A stretch of 18,251 bases of DNA, from assembly GCA_900770515.1 (NCBI GenBank), contig CAAHDP010000334.1, positions 1 through 18,251 of the forward strand, read 5' to 3'. The translations under genes were made by a program, and so were the position numbers. The stretch comes from an uncultured Prevotella sp. (GTDB lineage Bacteria; Bacteroidota; Bacteroidia; Bacteroidales; Bacteroidaceae). Of this stretch, positions 1 through 8,400 are shown in pieces. The notes under the pieces are model-generated. The model worked only from the letters and a program-made list of their open reading frames with translations. It had not been told where the DNA came from and made no database searches. Numbering within the stretch: position 1 is the first letter of the stretch; each line of letters starts with the position of its first letter.

Positions 1-431
1 ACATCTTCGTCAAAGTGGTTTTTCAGATATTCCACCGTAGCAGCCTTGCTCGTTGGATATGCCAAACGGGCCTTTACAAGCTTGCGGAACACTTCATCGT
101 CAATACGATTGAAACCAATTCTGTCAAACGTGCGGTCCAATATCAAGTCGCATCCGTTGAGAAGGATATTGCTCACCTGTGACAATACACGACGTACTTC
201 TTCTCGCTCACGGTCACAAGCCTCACGTTCTTCACCATACAAATCGAGTTTAGGATGACGGCGGGATTCTTCTTTTGAAATCCATTCACGTCCATCATTT
301 ACTAGACTATCAATATCGTTAGCATCTGTGGCAATACCTATGGTAACCAACTCTTTATAACTGCCTTTTGTCTTTTCCGCAACTACAATACTTGTTGTTC
401 CGGAGCGATTCTTCTTTTTTTTGATGAACAT
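1..431 (-). CDS. IS1634-family transposase, N-terminal part (runs off the left edge)
   Basis: The minus strand is open from an ATG at 431 to the window edge, about 143 residues, starting MFIKKKKNRSGTTSIVV and containing GEEREACDREREEVRRVL and SKAATVEYLKNHFDED. These are hallmarks, as I remember them, of the N-terminus of the IS1634-type (IS4-like DDE) transposases common in Bacteroidales; the catalytic DDE core would lie beyond position 1. The segment is followed upstream by a TAnnTTTG promoter box and a strong leader hairpin. Seen directly: the uninterrupted frame and these motifs. Known: such transposases move insertion sequences by cut-and-paste. Whether the copy is intact cannot be judged from the window. 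Family assignment is by recalled similarity. Confidence 0.8.
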   Translation of the reverse strand, partial: MFIKKKKNRSGTTSIVVAEKTKGSYKELVTIGIATDANDIDSLVNDGREWISKEESRRHPKLDLYGEEREACDREREEVRRVLSQVSNILLNGCDLILDRTFDRIGFNRIDDEVFRKLVKARLAYPTSKAATVEYLKNHFDED

Positions 432-444
432 AGTTAAAAGACCT

Positions 445-474
445 TTTGCGTACCCCAAAACAAGGGTACGCAAA
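445..474. promoter_or_regulatory. 11-bp-arm hairpin in the transposase leader
   Basis: TTTGCGTACCC at 445-455 and GGGTACGCAAA at 464-474 are perfect inverted arms around an 8-nt loop. The hairpin starts within the promoter box and lies between it and the transposase ATG at 431. In RNA it would sit in the 5' leader, a position where insertion sequences often place structures limiting transposase expression from outside transcription. That role is inference. It lacks a T-tract on the minus strand, so it is not a clear terminator. Confidence 0.6.
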
Positions 475-478
475 GATA
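471..478 (-). promoter_or_regulatory. Bacteroidetes -7 box (TATCTTTG) for the transposase
   Basis: The minus strand reads TATCTTTG, an exact match to the Bacteroidetes TAnnTTTG -7 element, about 40 nt upstream of the transposase ATG. No convincing TTTG -33 box was found at the usual 19-21 bp spacing, so the call rests on one element. Confidence 0.5.
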
Positions 479-526
479 CAAAATATTGTTTATCAATCAG
501 TTATAAAATACGTATTTTTTGAGTAA

Positions 527-847
527 CGAAGTCAGGAAGTACTATATGAAGCAGTCAAAATCTGCCGAGAAATCCCCGAAGCAGATGCGATGGCAGAGGA
601 CACATTCATTGATGACCGTAACAATTTCCGTTGGAAGGATGTGCTAAGCACAGGTCTGAGAGTCTTCATTGCCGGAATAGATGGCGCGACTGGCGTAGCC
701 CAGGTGTCAGGCGGTGGCGGCACGTCAAACGATATGCCATGGCGAGATAAGGATGAAGACTTTCTCGATTGGGCTCGCCGTGCTATGCAATATGCCCATG
801 CCAAACATTATCCAGGCAATAGGCTCAAACGATCGCTGAGCAAATAG
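527..847 (+). pseudogene. C-terminal remnant of a mobilization protein (possible relaxase)
   Basis: The plus-strand frame is open from just after a TAA at 524-526 to a TAG at 845-847, about 106 residues; the first ATG is at 590 but upstream codons also read as coding (EVLYEAVKICREIPEAD). It contains the run VAQVSGGGGTSNDMPWRDKD followed by an ARRA helix, resembling the poly-Gly acidic C-terminal tail I recall from Bacteroides mobilization relaxases. The N-terminal relaxase domain is absent, and the frame begins close to the presumed end of the adjacent insertion sequence, so the gene is probably truncated by that insertion. A terminator follows at 878. Alternative: the tail of another mobilization accessory protein. 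Confidence 0.45.
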
Positions 848-877
848 TCCTCGCGCGCATACATATATATAATAATG

Positions 878-911
878 AGCAGGTGTTTCCAAATTGGAGA
901 TGCCTGCTTTT
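878..911 (+). terminator. Rho-independent terminator after the mobilization remnant
   Basis: AGCAGG at 878-883 pairs with CCTGCT at 903-908. The intervening bases continue the stem through G-T wobble pairs to TTTCC/GGAGA around an AAATT loop, and TTTT follows at 908-911. It lies about 30 bp after the TAG of the remnant on the same strand. Confidence 0.65.
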
Positions 912-916
912 GATTG

Positions 917-967
917 ACCATTTGTCCGAGGATATTCAAATTTTTCTAATAGTGTCGGACAAATGGT
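917..967. repeat. 13-bp perfect inverted repeat, 25-bp spacer
   Basis: ACCATTTGTCCGA (917-929) and TCGGACAAATGGT (955-967) are exact reverse complements. There is no ORF over it. It lies between convergent genes: the plus-strand remnant ending at 847 and the Fic pseudogene ending at 1062. It could be a terminator arm pair for the long minus-strand operon or part of a mobile-element end. Confidence 0.6.
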
Positions 968-992
968 ATTTCGCTTTCTTGTGGCCAATTCT

Positions 993-1019
993 TTCAAAGT
1001 GCAAAAAATGCACTTTGAA
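993..1019. repeat. 11-bp perfect inverted repeat with 5-nt loop
   Basis: TTCAAAGTGCA (993-1003) and TGCACTTTGAA (1009-1019) flank AAAAA. A further partial copy, TGCACTT, follows at about 1021. The hairpin lies 43 bp past the stop of the Fic pseudogene and is the nearest structure that could end the minus-strand operon, although no U-tract follows the stem on that strand. Confidence 0.55.
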
Positions 1020-1061
1020 TTGCACTTAGGGAACTCTTACCAAAAGCAGAGACAATGATTC

Positions 1062-2135
1062 TTAACAATTATTACCGTCCAACAACATCAATCCTTTTAA
1101 CGCCAACAAATAACGTTGACGGGGATGATGGGGATTTGCAGGATACTTCATACACACAAATCCTTCTCTTATTGCTGGTGTGAGAGAATAATCCATAAAG
1201 TTCGGACGGTTCTTCAAACCTACAGCCTCCATCATGTTCTTCACCCTCATTTCTTCTTTACCGATTGCCAATACCAAACGCGTCACATTCTCAGAAGAAG
1301 GTTGTATGTCGATTGAACTTGTACGGGTACTTGTATGGGTACTTGTATGGGTGTCGTTCTCATCATCCTTATACCCAATCAGCATATATCGATTCTTCAG
1401 TTCGTTGTTTTCACCGAGCAGCAAATTACGGAAGAACTTTACGAGGAAGGACTTGTCTTGCTGTATGCCTTTCTGGGGATTACTATAATTGGCACGTACA
1501 AGGGCATTACTGAAGTACCAGGAATTATCAGCGAACAATTCGTTATTTACATTGAAACCACAAGAGCGGAGATATTTGATAACGAAAACAGCCGTTGTTC
1601 ACGTGTTTCCTTCACGGAACGGATGGTTCCGCCATAATAAAGTCACGAAGTCCACAACATGTTTTAATGCTTCATGAATGTCTGCTGCACGACCATATAC
1701 AACTGTATCACCTTGTAATACCCATTCCTTTTTACTGATGTCATAGGGACGAATCTCACCAGCATGCTTAAAGACACCCTCAAATAGATGACGATGGATA
1801 TTCAAAAACTCTAAAGAAGTCAATGAAAAAGACTTTTCATTCAGCAACTTCGTGATGTTTGCTGCAACGCGGTCAGCCTCTTCCTTTTCGGCATCGTCAG
1901 CATCATGCGTAGTCTTATTCACATAATAAGATTGTAGCTGTTATCTCACCTCATCGATGGTGATGTCACCCTCAATGTGCTTTACTGCTATTTCCTTTAG
2001 ATAGTCAGACACACGAAGCCCATCTACGTCTTGAAGTCCTATTGCAGTACGCCAAGCCGAAACCCGCTCACGTATATGTGGCTCTGACACACGTTCGTAA
2101 GCCTCAAAGTCAATGTATTTCTGTTCTTCGTTCAT
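1062..2135 (-). pseudogene. Fic-family protein with N-terminal inhibitory module, broken by two in-frame stops
   Basis: One reading frame from ATG 2135 to 1062 (357 codons) encodes a Fic protein interrupted by TAA at 1941-1943 (codon 65) and TGA at 1599-1601 (codon 179). Codons 1-64 carry the conserved segments TAIGLQDVDGLRVSDYL and HIEGDITIDEVR, a VbhA-like or linker module seen before Fic cores in Bacteroidetes. The Fic core follows (HRHLFEGVFKHAGEIR, then HPFREGNT at 171-178), and the frame continues TTAVFVIKYLRS after the TGA. The TGA replaces the last Arg of the HPFxxGNxR motif; one C-to-T change from CGA would explain it. The stretch between IHEALK and VVDFV looks shorter than in homologues. 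A winged-helix domain ends the protein. Intact family members transfer AMP or similar groups to proteins. It starts 5 bp after jetD and is the last gene of the train. Recoding is unlikely with two different stops. Confidence 0.82.
1317..1352 (-). repeat. Three tandem 12-bp units in the Fic linker (Thr-His-Thr-Ser)
   Basis: The plus strand reads ACTTGTACGGGT, then ACTTGTATGGGT twice, without gaps. On the minus strand they encode THTSTHTSTRTS between the Fic core and the C-terminal winged helix. The length is a multiple of three, so copy-number change would keep the frame. Similar repetitive linkers (VTEQV-type) occupy this place in related proteins, as I recall. Confidence 0.85.
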
Positions 2136-2140
2136 ATTCT

Positions 2141-3001
2141 TTATTTTTTTGTCTTGATATATCCCTCCTGGTCATATCCTTTGTGGTGCAAGTGGATGCT
2201 GTCTAATAGAGGTTGTACTCTTTTGTCTTCAATCTTCATTTTACCGTATTGAGGCAACTGAACATTATAGCGTTCTGTATTCCCATTCGAAATCCTTTGA
2301 TCAAAATCATCTGGTATGAATAATGATGATTTATTTCCCAAGTGGTGGTAATACTCACTCTCATAAATGGCGATACCGGCCAAATCTAAATCTCCAAAAT
2401 GGACGTATTGATTAGGTATGGACTGTAGCCATTTTATAAGATCTTTATTTTGGTTTTGCGGATAACGGGATACGAAAAGTACGCGTCCATATCGTGCAAA
2501 GAGATGTTTCTGTAATGCGACATATCGGAAATTCTCTGCGTTCTCCACTCCAACTACGACAACATCCTGCGGAATGGTGAAATGCTGATAGTCGGCAATG
2601 AACATGAAACAGCCTTCTGTGGGATGAATTATTATCTCTTGTCCGTTGAGGACAGCAGTAACAGGCTGATAGCTATTTACAAGAAACCCAGTGAAAGTTC
2701 TACGTGAAAGGAACTTACTGTCGCCAGTGACAGCCACCAAAGAGGCTCTGCTGGCATCTTCATCAGAGAAGGCTTTCCGTGTTTGTTCCAGGTCGTAGAT
2801 GTCGTACTGACTAGCAACATACTGGCGGAGAGACATTCCGTCTATTGCCCTCAGACTCTTGCGGCTACCGTGTGTTGTAGCCAGAAGAATGCCGTCTTCC
2901 TGCATCTGTTCAAACCAGTCGCCCTTCAGGCTGCAGGCTGGCAGGACGTCGCCATTGGCCAGCCGAATCAGTTTCTCTATGAGTATGGTAGTCTTTTTCA
3001 T
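2141..3001 (-). CDS. jetD: Wadjet nuclease subunit JetD (Toprim, DUF2220-like)
   Basis: This is the DNA-cleaving subunit of the Wadjet (JetABCD/MksBEFG-like) plasmid-defence complex. The 286-residue product has a compact N-terminal part (residues 1-145) and a Toprim fold. VVVGVENAENF supplies the metal-binding Glu (E153), and HFGDLDLAGIAIYES supplies the DxD pair (D204, D206). A DQEG sequence near the end (277-280) resembles the conserved C-terminal QE of the family. At 286 residues it seems shorter than the roughly 380-400 usual for JetD, mainly in the N-terminal DUF3322-like region, although the Toprim residues are intact. Its start overlaps the jetC stop by 4 bp, so the pair is probably translationally coupled. 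Assignment rests on the Toprim motifs and on position after an SMC-like ATPase. Confidence 0.88.
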   Translation of the reverse strand: MKKTTILIEKLIRLANGDVLPACSLKGDWFEQMQEDGILLATTHGSRKSLRAIDGMSLRQYVASQYDIYDLEQTRKAFSDEDASRASLVAVTGDSKFLSRRTFTGFLVNSYQPVTAVLNGQEIIIHPTEGCFMFIADYQHFTIPQDVVVVGVENAENFRYVALQKHLFARYGRVLFVSRYPQNQNKDLIKWLQSIPNQYVHFGDLDLAGIAIYESEYYHHLGNKSSLFIPDDFDQRISNGNTERYNVQLPQYGKMKIEDKRVQPLLDSIHLHHKGYDQEGYIKTKK

Positions 3002-6000
3002 CTTATTGTCAGCAGCGTTTTAACTACTGTGTTGCTCTTCTCGTCTTTGCTGAGAGAATAGGTGTATTTATACGCCTGAGCATTGTAGGTGGTGGGCGAG
3101 GAGTTGATGAGATTGATGTTGCGTACATTGGCAAATTTCAGAATACCTTCCACATTATTGGGGTGCAGTTTGCCTATCTCATCCATCATGCAGTGGAGCT
3201 TAAAGTCGCCAAATTTGCGGGATATTTTACGCTTGAAGACGTTGATGAGCATGATGTTCACCATCGCTTTGACCAAGATGTCCGTACCGTCAGATCCCAC
3301 GTTTGAAAGCTTCTCCACCCAGTTGGTGTCATTGTCATTCTCCTTGACTTTAAATTCCAGTTTGAAGGTGTCAGCCAACGTTATCTGATCGCGTTTCTGC
3401 TCAGCGTCCATCATTTCTATTAGTGTCATCAGGAGTCTGACGGCTTGCTCATTGGTGCGGTTCAGGTTGTCTTCATCGGTAAAGAGGTTCAGCTGCCCGA
3501 TGTCATAGCCGTGTTCATCGTCAAAATGCTTGATGTTCAGCAGTTGCTGCATCAGCCGGTCATTGCTCTCCACCGCCCTCAGTTCAATCTCTTTGATGAC
3601 ACCAGCAAAATTGTTCTCACGGAAATCGCGGTTGATGTCGAGGATGGTCCTTTCGATGTCCGACTTATGCTGGCTCAGGTCGCTGACATCCTTGGCTATA
3701 CGTTTGATGATTGTGGCATACTGCCGGCTGGTGCGCACCCGGTATTGCTCTATCTTGTTGTTGCTGATAAACTCATTCAGTTCGGCAGCAAATTCTGTAT
3801 AGTCGGCATCGGTGTTGAACTCTGTCCGGAAATAGAAGGTGTTCTGAGGCGAGAAGTTGCCCTTGAAGCGTACGACAGCTTCCTTGAAATCCTCAAACTT
3901 TCGTTGTTTGGAGGCAATTTGGTCGCGCAACTCTTCCAGTATGTCAGCCAATGACTTCACGGTTTCCAGCTCTTCTGCTGCAGAGACTTCCGGAGGATAG
4001 GAAGGACTGTTCAAGAAAGCCTGCACCTTCGTAATGGCCTCAGTCAGTTTCTCTTGTTCTTTACTTAAGGCCGAAACCTCATCCGTCAGCTGCTTAATTT
4101 TCTCGTCATACTGCTGTTTGCGCTTCAGGTATTTATCCTGCAAGTCGTCTATCTTCTGGCGCATCTGCTTGCGCTCCTCTTTTTTCTGCTGTTCATGCTC
4201 GAAATAATCACGAATGTCGTTTTGCCAGGAAATGTATTCTGCGCGATGTTCGTCAATGTATTTCAGATTGTCGACAACTTGCTGAAGCTGACGTCGGATG
4301 TCTGCCAACTGGTCTACGTCCACGCCAAGTCCTTTCAGCTCTGCATCCATCTGTGCCTGGAGTTCCACCTTTCGCTGTACTGCAGCTTGTTCTTTCTTTT
4401 TCAGTTCTGCGTTTACTTCCGCCTTTTGTTGGTCACTATTGGTCTTCAGTTCTTTCTTCTGTTTGTTGTACGAACTTTGTAGGGAAGCTATTTCTTTTTC
4501 TCGCAGGGCTGTCAGACTATCTTTCTGTTTGTCAAGTGTCTCAATCTCCTTCCCTGTCTCTCCAAGCTTCTTCTGTAGCTTCTCCAACTCGTCTTCACGC
4601 CATTTCTTCAAACGTTCCTCAGCTGCTTCCTTCTCTTTCTGAACGATTTCTATGCGACGAGGTATCTGGTTGTACTCAGCGTCAATAGTCATTTTCTCCA
4701 TACGCAGCTGTTTCAACCTGACGCCCGGCTTGTGCTCCAGTTCGGCAATGTCGGTCTCCAGTCGCTGTTTTCGCAGCGCAATTCTTTTGTTCTGCTCCTC
4801 GGCCTTTTGCTCCAACAACGTTTTCTGAGCCTTCAGTTCATCAGGTGTCTTGACCGTCTTCTCTATATTGTCGACATCAATCCTAATGCCGTATATGCTA
4901 TCAGAAGGGGTAGACATCTGAGGATTGAGGGCGGTGTTATAAAGTACGGCATCCTCATCGAGCACTTTCCCGACATTGCTTTCCCATCCCGGCTTGTTCA
5001 GGGTAAGCCATTCTATCAAAGACCCCTTCTGTCGGCTCAGCATATCGTCGAACCTGGCTATGTCGGCAGAAATAAGTTTGATGTCATTCTCGATGTCGGC
5101 AATCTCCCGATCACATACTGTCTCCAAATCTTTGCGCTGTATGGCCACATCGCTGGTGATGCGGTCTATCTCCTTTTGTTTTTCAGTAGACGCTTTCAAC
5201 AAATCTAACTGCTTGTTGCTCAGTCCCTTTATCTTCCGCTCCAGTTCGTCTGTCTCTTCCTTGTAGGGATTGGACTGCCTTACACGTTGCTCCTGAAGTG
5301 TCAGGTCGTTTTTGGTTTGCCGGGCATCGTCCAACAATCTCAGATGCTCTTTTAGCTTCCGTTCATATTGGCTGCGGACAGCATCAGCCTTCTCATTCCA
5401 TTCCGTTTGCAATCGGCCTTCCGATTCTATTCGCTGCCTATCCGATTCGTTCAGTTGCTTCTGGCATTGCAAGCCAAACGCTGCTAGATTGTTGTCAACC
5501 TCCTGTATGAGGGTGTCATATTTCGACTTGACACTCAGGTTCTTGCTGGTCAAGGTCTTTTCCTGATTGGTGAGACTGAGCTGTTGGATCTTCAGTTCGC
5601 CCTCCTTACCTATGCGTACTGCTGTTTTTTCAATGTCAATCTCCTTATAGTGCTGGCGCTTCTCATTGATTTTTTTCAAGAAATCGTTGATGATGGCTTC
5701 GCTTCCTTTCAAGCTGTCACGCTCTTTAGTGAACTTCTCGTTTTCTTCACCCAACAACCTTCGCTGACGTGACAGTTCCGTGCTGCTAGCGGATTCCTGC
5801 TCTGACAGGACCGGCAGTCGGCTGGTATCACGGCCTAAGGCGTAGTTCAACTGTCCGCAAAGCTCTGAGATAAGTTTGCGCACATACTCGTAATTGGTGT
5901 ATCTCTCAATGACCGCATCGGCATCCGTCTTCACCTTCACCTTGCCATTCCTTTCAACTTTATACCATTTCCAAATGTCCTCATATTGTTGACGGAAGTT

Positions 6001-6657
6001 TTTCACCTCCTCGCGATAGCGGTTCAAGTCAATCTCGTCGCCAGCAAAGTCCATCGAGTCGATGATGGTGTCCTTGATGACACGCGATTCCAGGCTTTGG
6101 TTCAGGAAGATGTTCTGTATGGTCAGCGGAACCTGACGGTATTTCGCACTCTCCATCAGCGAGAACCTGCGATGTTCCTTCGCTACCTGCTGGCTGTTGC
6201 CATAGATGATGTCGCGGAATTCCTCATAACCGCGAATGATGTTGCTTTTATACACCCTTGCACCTATTTGTTCACTGATGCGCCCCCATTCATAACGAAC
6301 GCTACCATCTTCTTCCAAAAAGAACCGCTTGTCGTAGGCACAATCCACAATTCGAAAGGCGGTACGTCCATGTGACAAGAAGGTCATAACGAAGAACTTT
6401 CCAGTCTCGCGACACACTTCATAAATGATGTACGAATTCTGGTGAGGCAAATAGAATTCATCGTAGCCTTTCTGACCAGCTTGCGTTTTGATGCCCAGCT
6501 TGCTCTTGTCCACATTGTAGAAGAACAAGATTGCACGAAGCAGAGTGGATTTACCCACACCCTGTGTACCGATGAAATGTACGTTGCCATCGAGTTTGAT
6601 CTCTGCGTATGGCACGTGGGCACTATTGATGAATATGATCTTATTGAGGTATCTCAT
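2998..6657 (-). CDS. jetC: Wadjet SMC-like ATPase JetC
   Basis: A 1219-residue SMC/MukB-like ATPase, the loop-extruding motor of Wadjet. The N-terminal head has a Walker A motif GTQGVGKST (residues 30-38). Long Lys/Glu-rich heptad regions follow on both sides of a globular hinge at about 540-600 (GSLIEWLTLNKPGWE to YGIRIDVDNI). The C-terminal head shows a signature-like LSNVGSDGTD (1117-1126) and a Walker B CMMDEIGKLHPNN with D1159/E1160. Both ATPase halves are therefore present and no frame break is seen. The start lies 17 bp inside jetB and the stop overlaps jetD by 4 bp. Known: JetC with JetA/JetB extrudes circular DNA until JetD cuts it. Chromosomal MukB/MksB is the alternative family, but the Toprim neighbour favours Wadjet. 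Confidence 0.93.
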   Translation of the reverse strand: MRYLNKIIFINSAHVPYAEIKLDGNVHFIGTQGVGKSTLLRAILFFYNVDKSKLGIKTQAGQKGYDEFYLPHQNSYIIYEVCRETGKFFVMTFLSHGRTAFRIVDCAYDKRFFLEEDGSVRYEWGRISEQIGARVYKSNIIRGYEEFRDIIYGNSQQVAKEHRRFSLMESAKYRQVPLTIQNIFLNQSLESRVIKDTIIDSMDFAGDEIDLNRYREEVKNFRQQYEDIWKWYKVERNGKVKVKTDADAVIERYTNYEYVRKLISELCGQLNYALGRDTSRLPVLSEQESASSTELSRQRRLLGEENEKFTKERDSLKGSEAIINDFLKKINEKRQHYKEIDIEKTAVRIGKEGELKIQQLSLTNQEKTLTSKNLSVKSKYDTLIQEVDNNLAAFGLQCQKQLNESDRQRIESEGRLQTEWNEKADAVRSQYERKLKEHLRLLDDARQTKNDLTLQEQRVRQSNPYKEETDELERKIKGLSNKQLDLLKASTEKQKEIDRITSDVAIQRKDLETVCDREIADIENDIKLISADIARFDDMLSRQKGSLIEWLTLNKPGWESNVGKVLDEDAVLYNTALNPQMSTPSDSIYGIRIDVDNIEKTVKTPDELKAQKTLLEQKAEEQNKRIALRKQRLETDIAELEHKPGVRLKQLRMEKMTIDAEYNQIPRRIEIVQKEKEAAEERLKKWREDELEKLQKKLGETGKEIETLDKQKDSLTALREKEIASLQSSYNKQKKELKTNSDQQKAEVNAELKKKEQAAVQRKVELQAQMDAELKGLGVDVDQLADIRRQLQQVVDNLKYIDEHRAEYISWQNDIRDYFEHEQQKKEERKQMRQKIDDLQDKYLKRKQQYDEKIKQLTDEVSALSKEQEKLTEAITKVQAFLNSPSYPPEVSAAEELETVKSLADILEELRDQIASKQRKFEDFKEAVVRFKGNFSPQNTFYFRTEFNTDADYTEFAAELNEFISNNKIEQYRVRTSRQYATIIKRIAKDVSDLSQHKSDIERTILDINRDFRENNFAGVIKEIELRAVESNDRLMQQLLNIKHFDDEHGYDIGQLNLFTDEDNLNRTNEQAVRLLMTLIEMMDAEQKRDQITLADTFKLEFKVKENDNDTNWVEKLSNVGSDGTDILVKAMVNIMLINVFKRKISRKFGDFKLHCMMDEIGKLHPNNVEGILKFANVRNINLINSSPTTYNAQAYKYTYSLSKDEKSNTVVKTLLTIR

Positions 6658-7192
6658 CTTTTACGTCTTCGTCTATGTTAATACAAAGAATGATTTGTTC
6701 AATGTAATGGAAAGCATTGGTCACCTGATAGGTACCATCTGCCTCATTTACTAGTTCTGCAAAGCCCATGTTCTCCAGGGCTCCAGCAAGTGCCTCCAGT
6801 TTTTGGCGGTTCGACGTTTTGTCTGGAAACATCTGTGTCAATTTCTCTTTCAACCCCGGTATGGTGGCAAGTCTCACCTCCATCTGTACAAGACTAAACT
6901 GGGTACCAGCATCAAATGCTGTATCGTATGTCTTCAGAAAGTCCAAATAGCCAATCCACGAGAATAGCGCCTGTAGCTTGTTTTCAATTATTACCTTGGC
7001 TTCCTTGCGGCTGAAATAGTAGAAACCGTCACCACAGCTGAGTTGAAAGTCTATTTTGCCGAAATAGTCTTCATACTCCTGCTGGTTCTCTTCAATATCG
7101 TTGTAGATGGCACGAGTATCAGCATCGATGCTATTGCTCGATATGAATTGCCCTCGACTGAGGCGCTGGAAAATTTCACTTGTATATTTCAT
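6641..7192 (-). CDS. jetB: Wadjet subunit JetB (MksE-like winged-helix partner)
   Basis: A 183-residue acidic protein lying exactly where JetB/MksE belongs, between the kleisin and the SMC gene. It begins MKYTSEIFQRLSRGQFI, has a mid-region GFYYFSRKEAKVIIENKLQ, and ends in a second winged-helix-like part (LEALAGALENMGFAELV). MksE/JetB proteins form dimers that bind the kleisin and contact DNA. The overlap of its ATG with the jetA stop (4 bp) and of its end with jetC (17 bp) indicates co-translation. Sequence alone gives no catalytic motif; the call depends on context and on similarity to MksE-type proteins. Confidence 0.8.
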   Translation of the reverse strand: MKYTSEIFQRLSRGQFISSNSIDADTRAIYNDIEENQQEYEDYFGKIDFQLSCGDGFYYFSRKEAKVIIENKLQALFSWIGYLDFLKTYDTAFDAGTQFSLVQMEVRLATIPGLKEKLTQMFPDKTSNRQKLEALAGALENMGFAELVNEADGTYQVTNAFHYIEQIILCINIDEDVKDEIPQ

Positions 7193-8382
7193 CGCGGATA
7201 TATTATGGGGTATTCTATATTCTCAATAGTCTTTGTCTCTGTTGTGAAACGCATTTGTTCTGGATACTGAGATGCCATCTGAAGGAATAGCACTAAGCGC
7301 AGTTCTTTATCTGGTGTTTCCGTGAATGAGTAGTTCCAAAGGTAGTGGAACAAGTCGCTGCTTTGTGCTAGGAAACCATTCAGCAGTTCCTGATGATTGA
7401 AGGCTCTTGCCGTTTCTGTTTGTTCTTCCAGATAACTCTCGTCAATCTTTTCCGCAAGCCTCGACTTGATGTTTGCCTTCTTCGACAGGCGCTTTCTGAT
7501 GTTGTCCAGTATCTCAAGGGCGGAATCTTCATTGCGAAGGAAATCCAGAGACACTCGGGTAACATACTTGGGCTTGCTCTCCATCCAGACGGTATTGGTC
7601 TGCGCCATTACCTCCTTCACGTTGGTTGCCTGCTCTATCATGAACTGGTCGCGCAGGTATTTCAGCTGTCGCACACGCTTCACCAGTCGACTCTGATATT
7701 CTATGCGGTTCAGGTATTCTATAATCTGAGCGGTGATGGCTATCAATCCGTGAGCAGACTCACGCAAACCATCACGAACCTCGCTGACAGTCTGTTTCAG
7801 CCCATAGTCGGATACACTCGAAAAGAAAATGGTCTGCTCGTTTATCACGTGCTCCGTCTGGCGTATCAGTTCGCCTATCAAGCGCGCTTTCTCGTCGAAA
7901 TCCTTCAAACGCAGTTCCTTGATTTTAAAGTTGGGCTCCTGCTTGTAGGTATCATCGACGATGCGTTTCAGGTCAATCACATTTCTTCGGGTGGCATTGT
8001 CGATGCTCTTGAATGTATGGCGAATTTCTCTCATGAAACTCTCACGGCGGACATTGTTCTCTGCTGCAAGATAAGAACTGATACCAAGGTTTAGTTTGTC
8101 GATGTACATCTTGACCGATGAAATGTTGATGTCCTCGTTCACTGCCAAGACCTCCTCGAAAAATCGCTGGTAGGCATCGTTCAGTTCCAGAGAGTCGCCC
8201 GTCTGCACAATTACCCCAAAGGTGATAAGGTGTTTCAGCTTATTCTCGTCTCCATCCAGGGTATCAAGTGCATCATCATACTTCACGGCAATCGTCTTGC
8301 GCTGCAAGAACATATTGCTCAGCAGTTTTGTGCCTTGCTGAAGTGCACGTGTCAGTTCTTTTATCGACCTAAATGTTGCCAT
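7189..8382 (-). CDS. jetA: Wadjet kleisin-like subunit JetA (MksF-like)
   Basis: A 397-residue, mostly helical protein starting MATFRSIKELTRALQQGTKL. An N-terminal winged-helix-like region (1-80) is followed by a long helical middle (about 95-290) containing DLKRIVDDTYKQEP and a C-terminal globular segment (LLNGFLAQSSDLFHYLW). This matches the kleisin organisation of MksF/JetA proteins, which bridge the SMC heads. There are no enzymatic motifs. It opens the jet cassette 18 bp after the DUF262 gene and overlaps jetB by 4 bp. I do not assign a Wadjet subtype, because the subtype-defining domains cannot be told from motifs by eye. Confidence 0.8.
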   Translation of the reverse strand: MATFRSIKELTRALQQGTKLLSNMFLQRKTIAVKYDDALDTLDGDENKLKHLITFGVIVQTGDSLELNDAYQRFFEEVLAVNEDINISSVKMYIDKLNLGISSYLAAENNVRRESFMREIRHTFKSIDNATRRNVIDLKRIVDDTYKQEPNFKIKELRLKDFDEKARLIGELIRQTEHVINEQTIFFSSVSDYGLKQTVSEVRDGLRESAHGLIAITAQIIEYLNRIEYQSRLVKRVRQLKYLRDQFMIEQATNVKEVMAQTNTVWMESKPKYVTRVSLDFLRNEDSALEILDNIRKRLSKKANIKSRLAEKIDESYLEEQTETARAFNHQELLNGFLAQSSDLFHYLWNYSFTETPDKELRLVLFLQMASQYPEQMRFTTETKTIENIEYPIIYPR

Positions 8383-8400
8383 TTTCTTTTAGGTTTGAAT

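Noticed and set aside
505..518. 14-bp palindrome AAAATACGTATTTT near the edge of the left insertion sequence
   Set aside because: It is AT-rich and short; no matching copy or target duplication can be checked within the window, so it is not called as an IS end.
1599..1922. Separate 107-residue Fic gene starting at GTG 1922
   Set aside because: The frame is continuous with the small ORF at 1941-2135 and with 1062-1538; a single gene with two stops explains all three pieces.
3445..5208. Plus-strand ORFs of up to 169 residues opposite jetC
   Set aside because: They lie fully antisense to an intact SMC coding region with clear Walker motifs; their composition is that of a reversed charged coiled-coil.
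7393..8094. 233-residue plus-strand ORF opposite jetA
   Set aside because: It is antisense to the intact jetA frame and shows no recognisable domain or start context.
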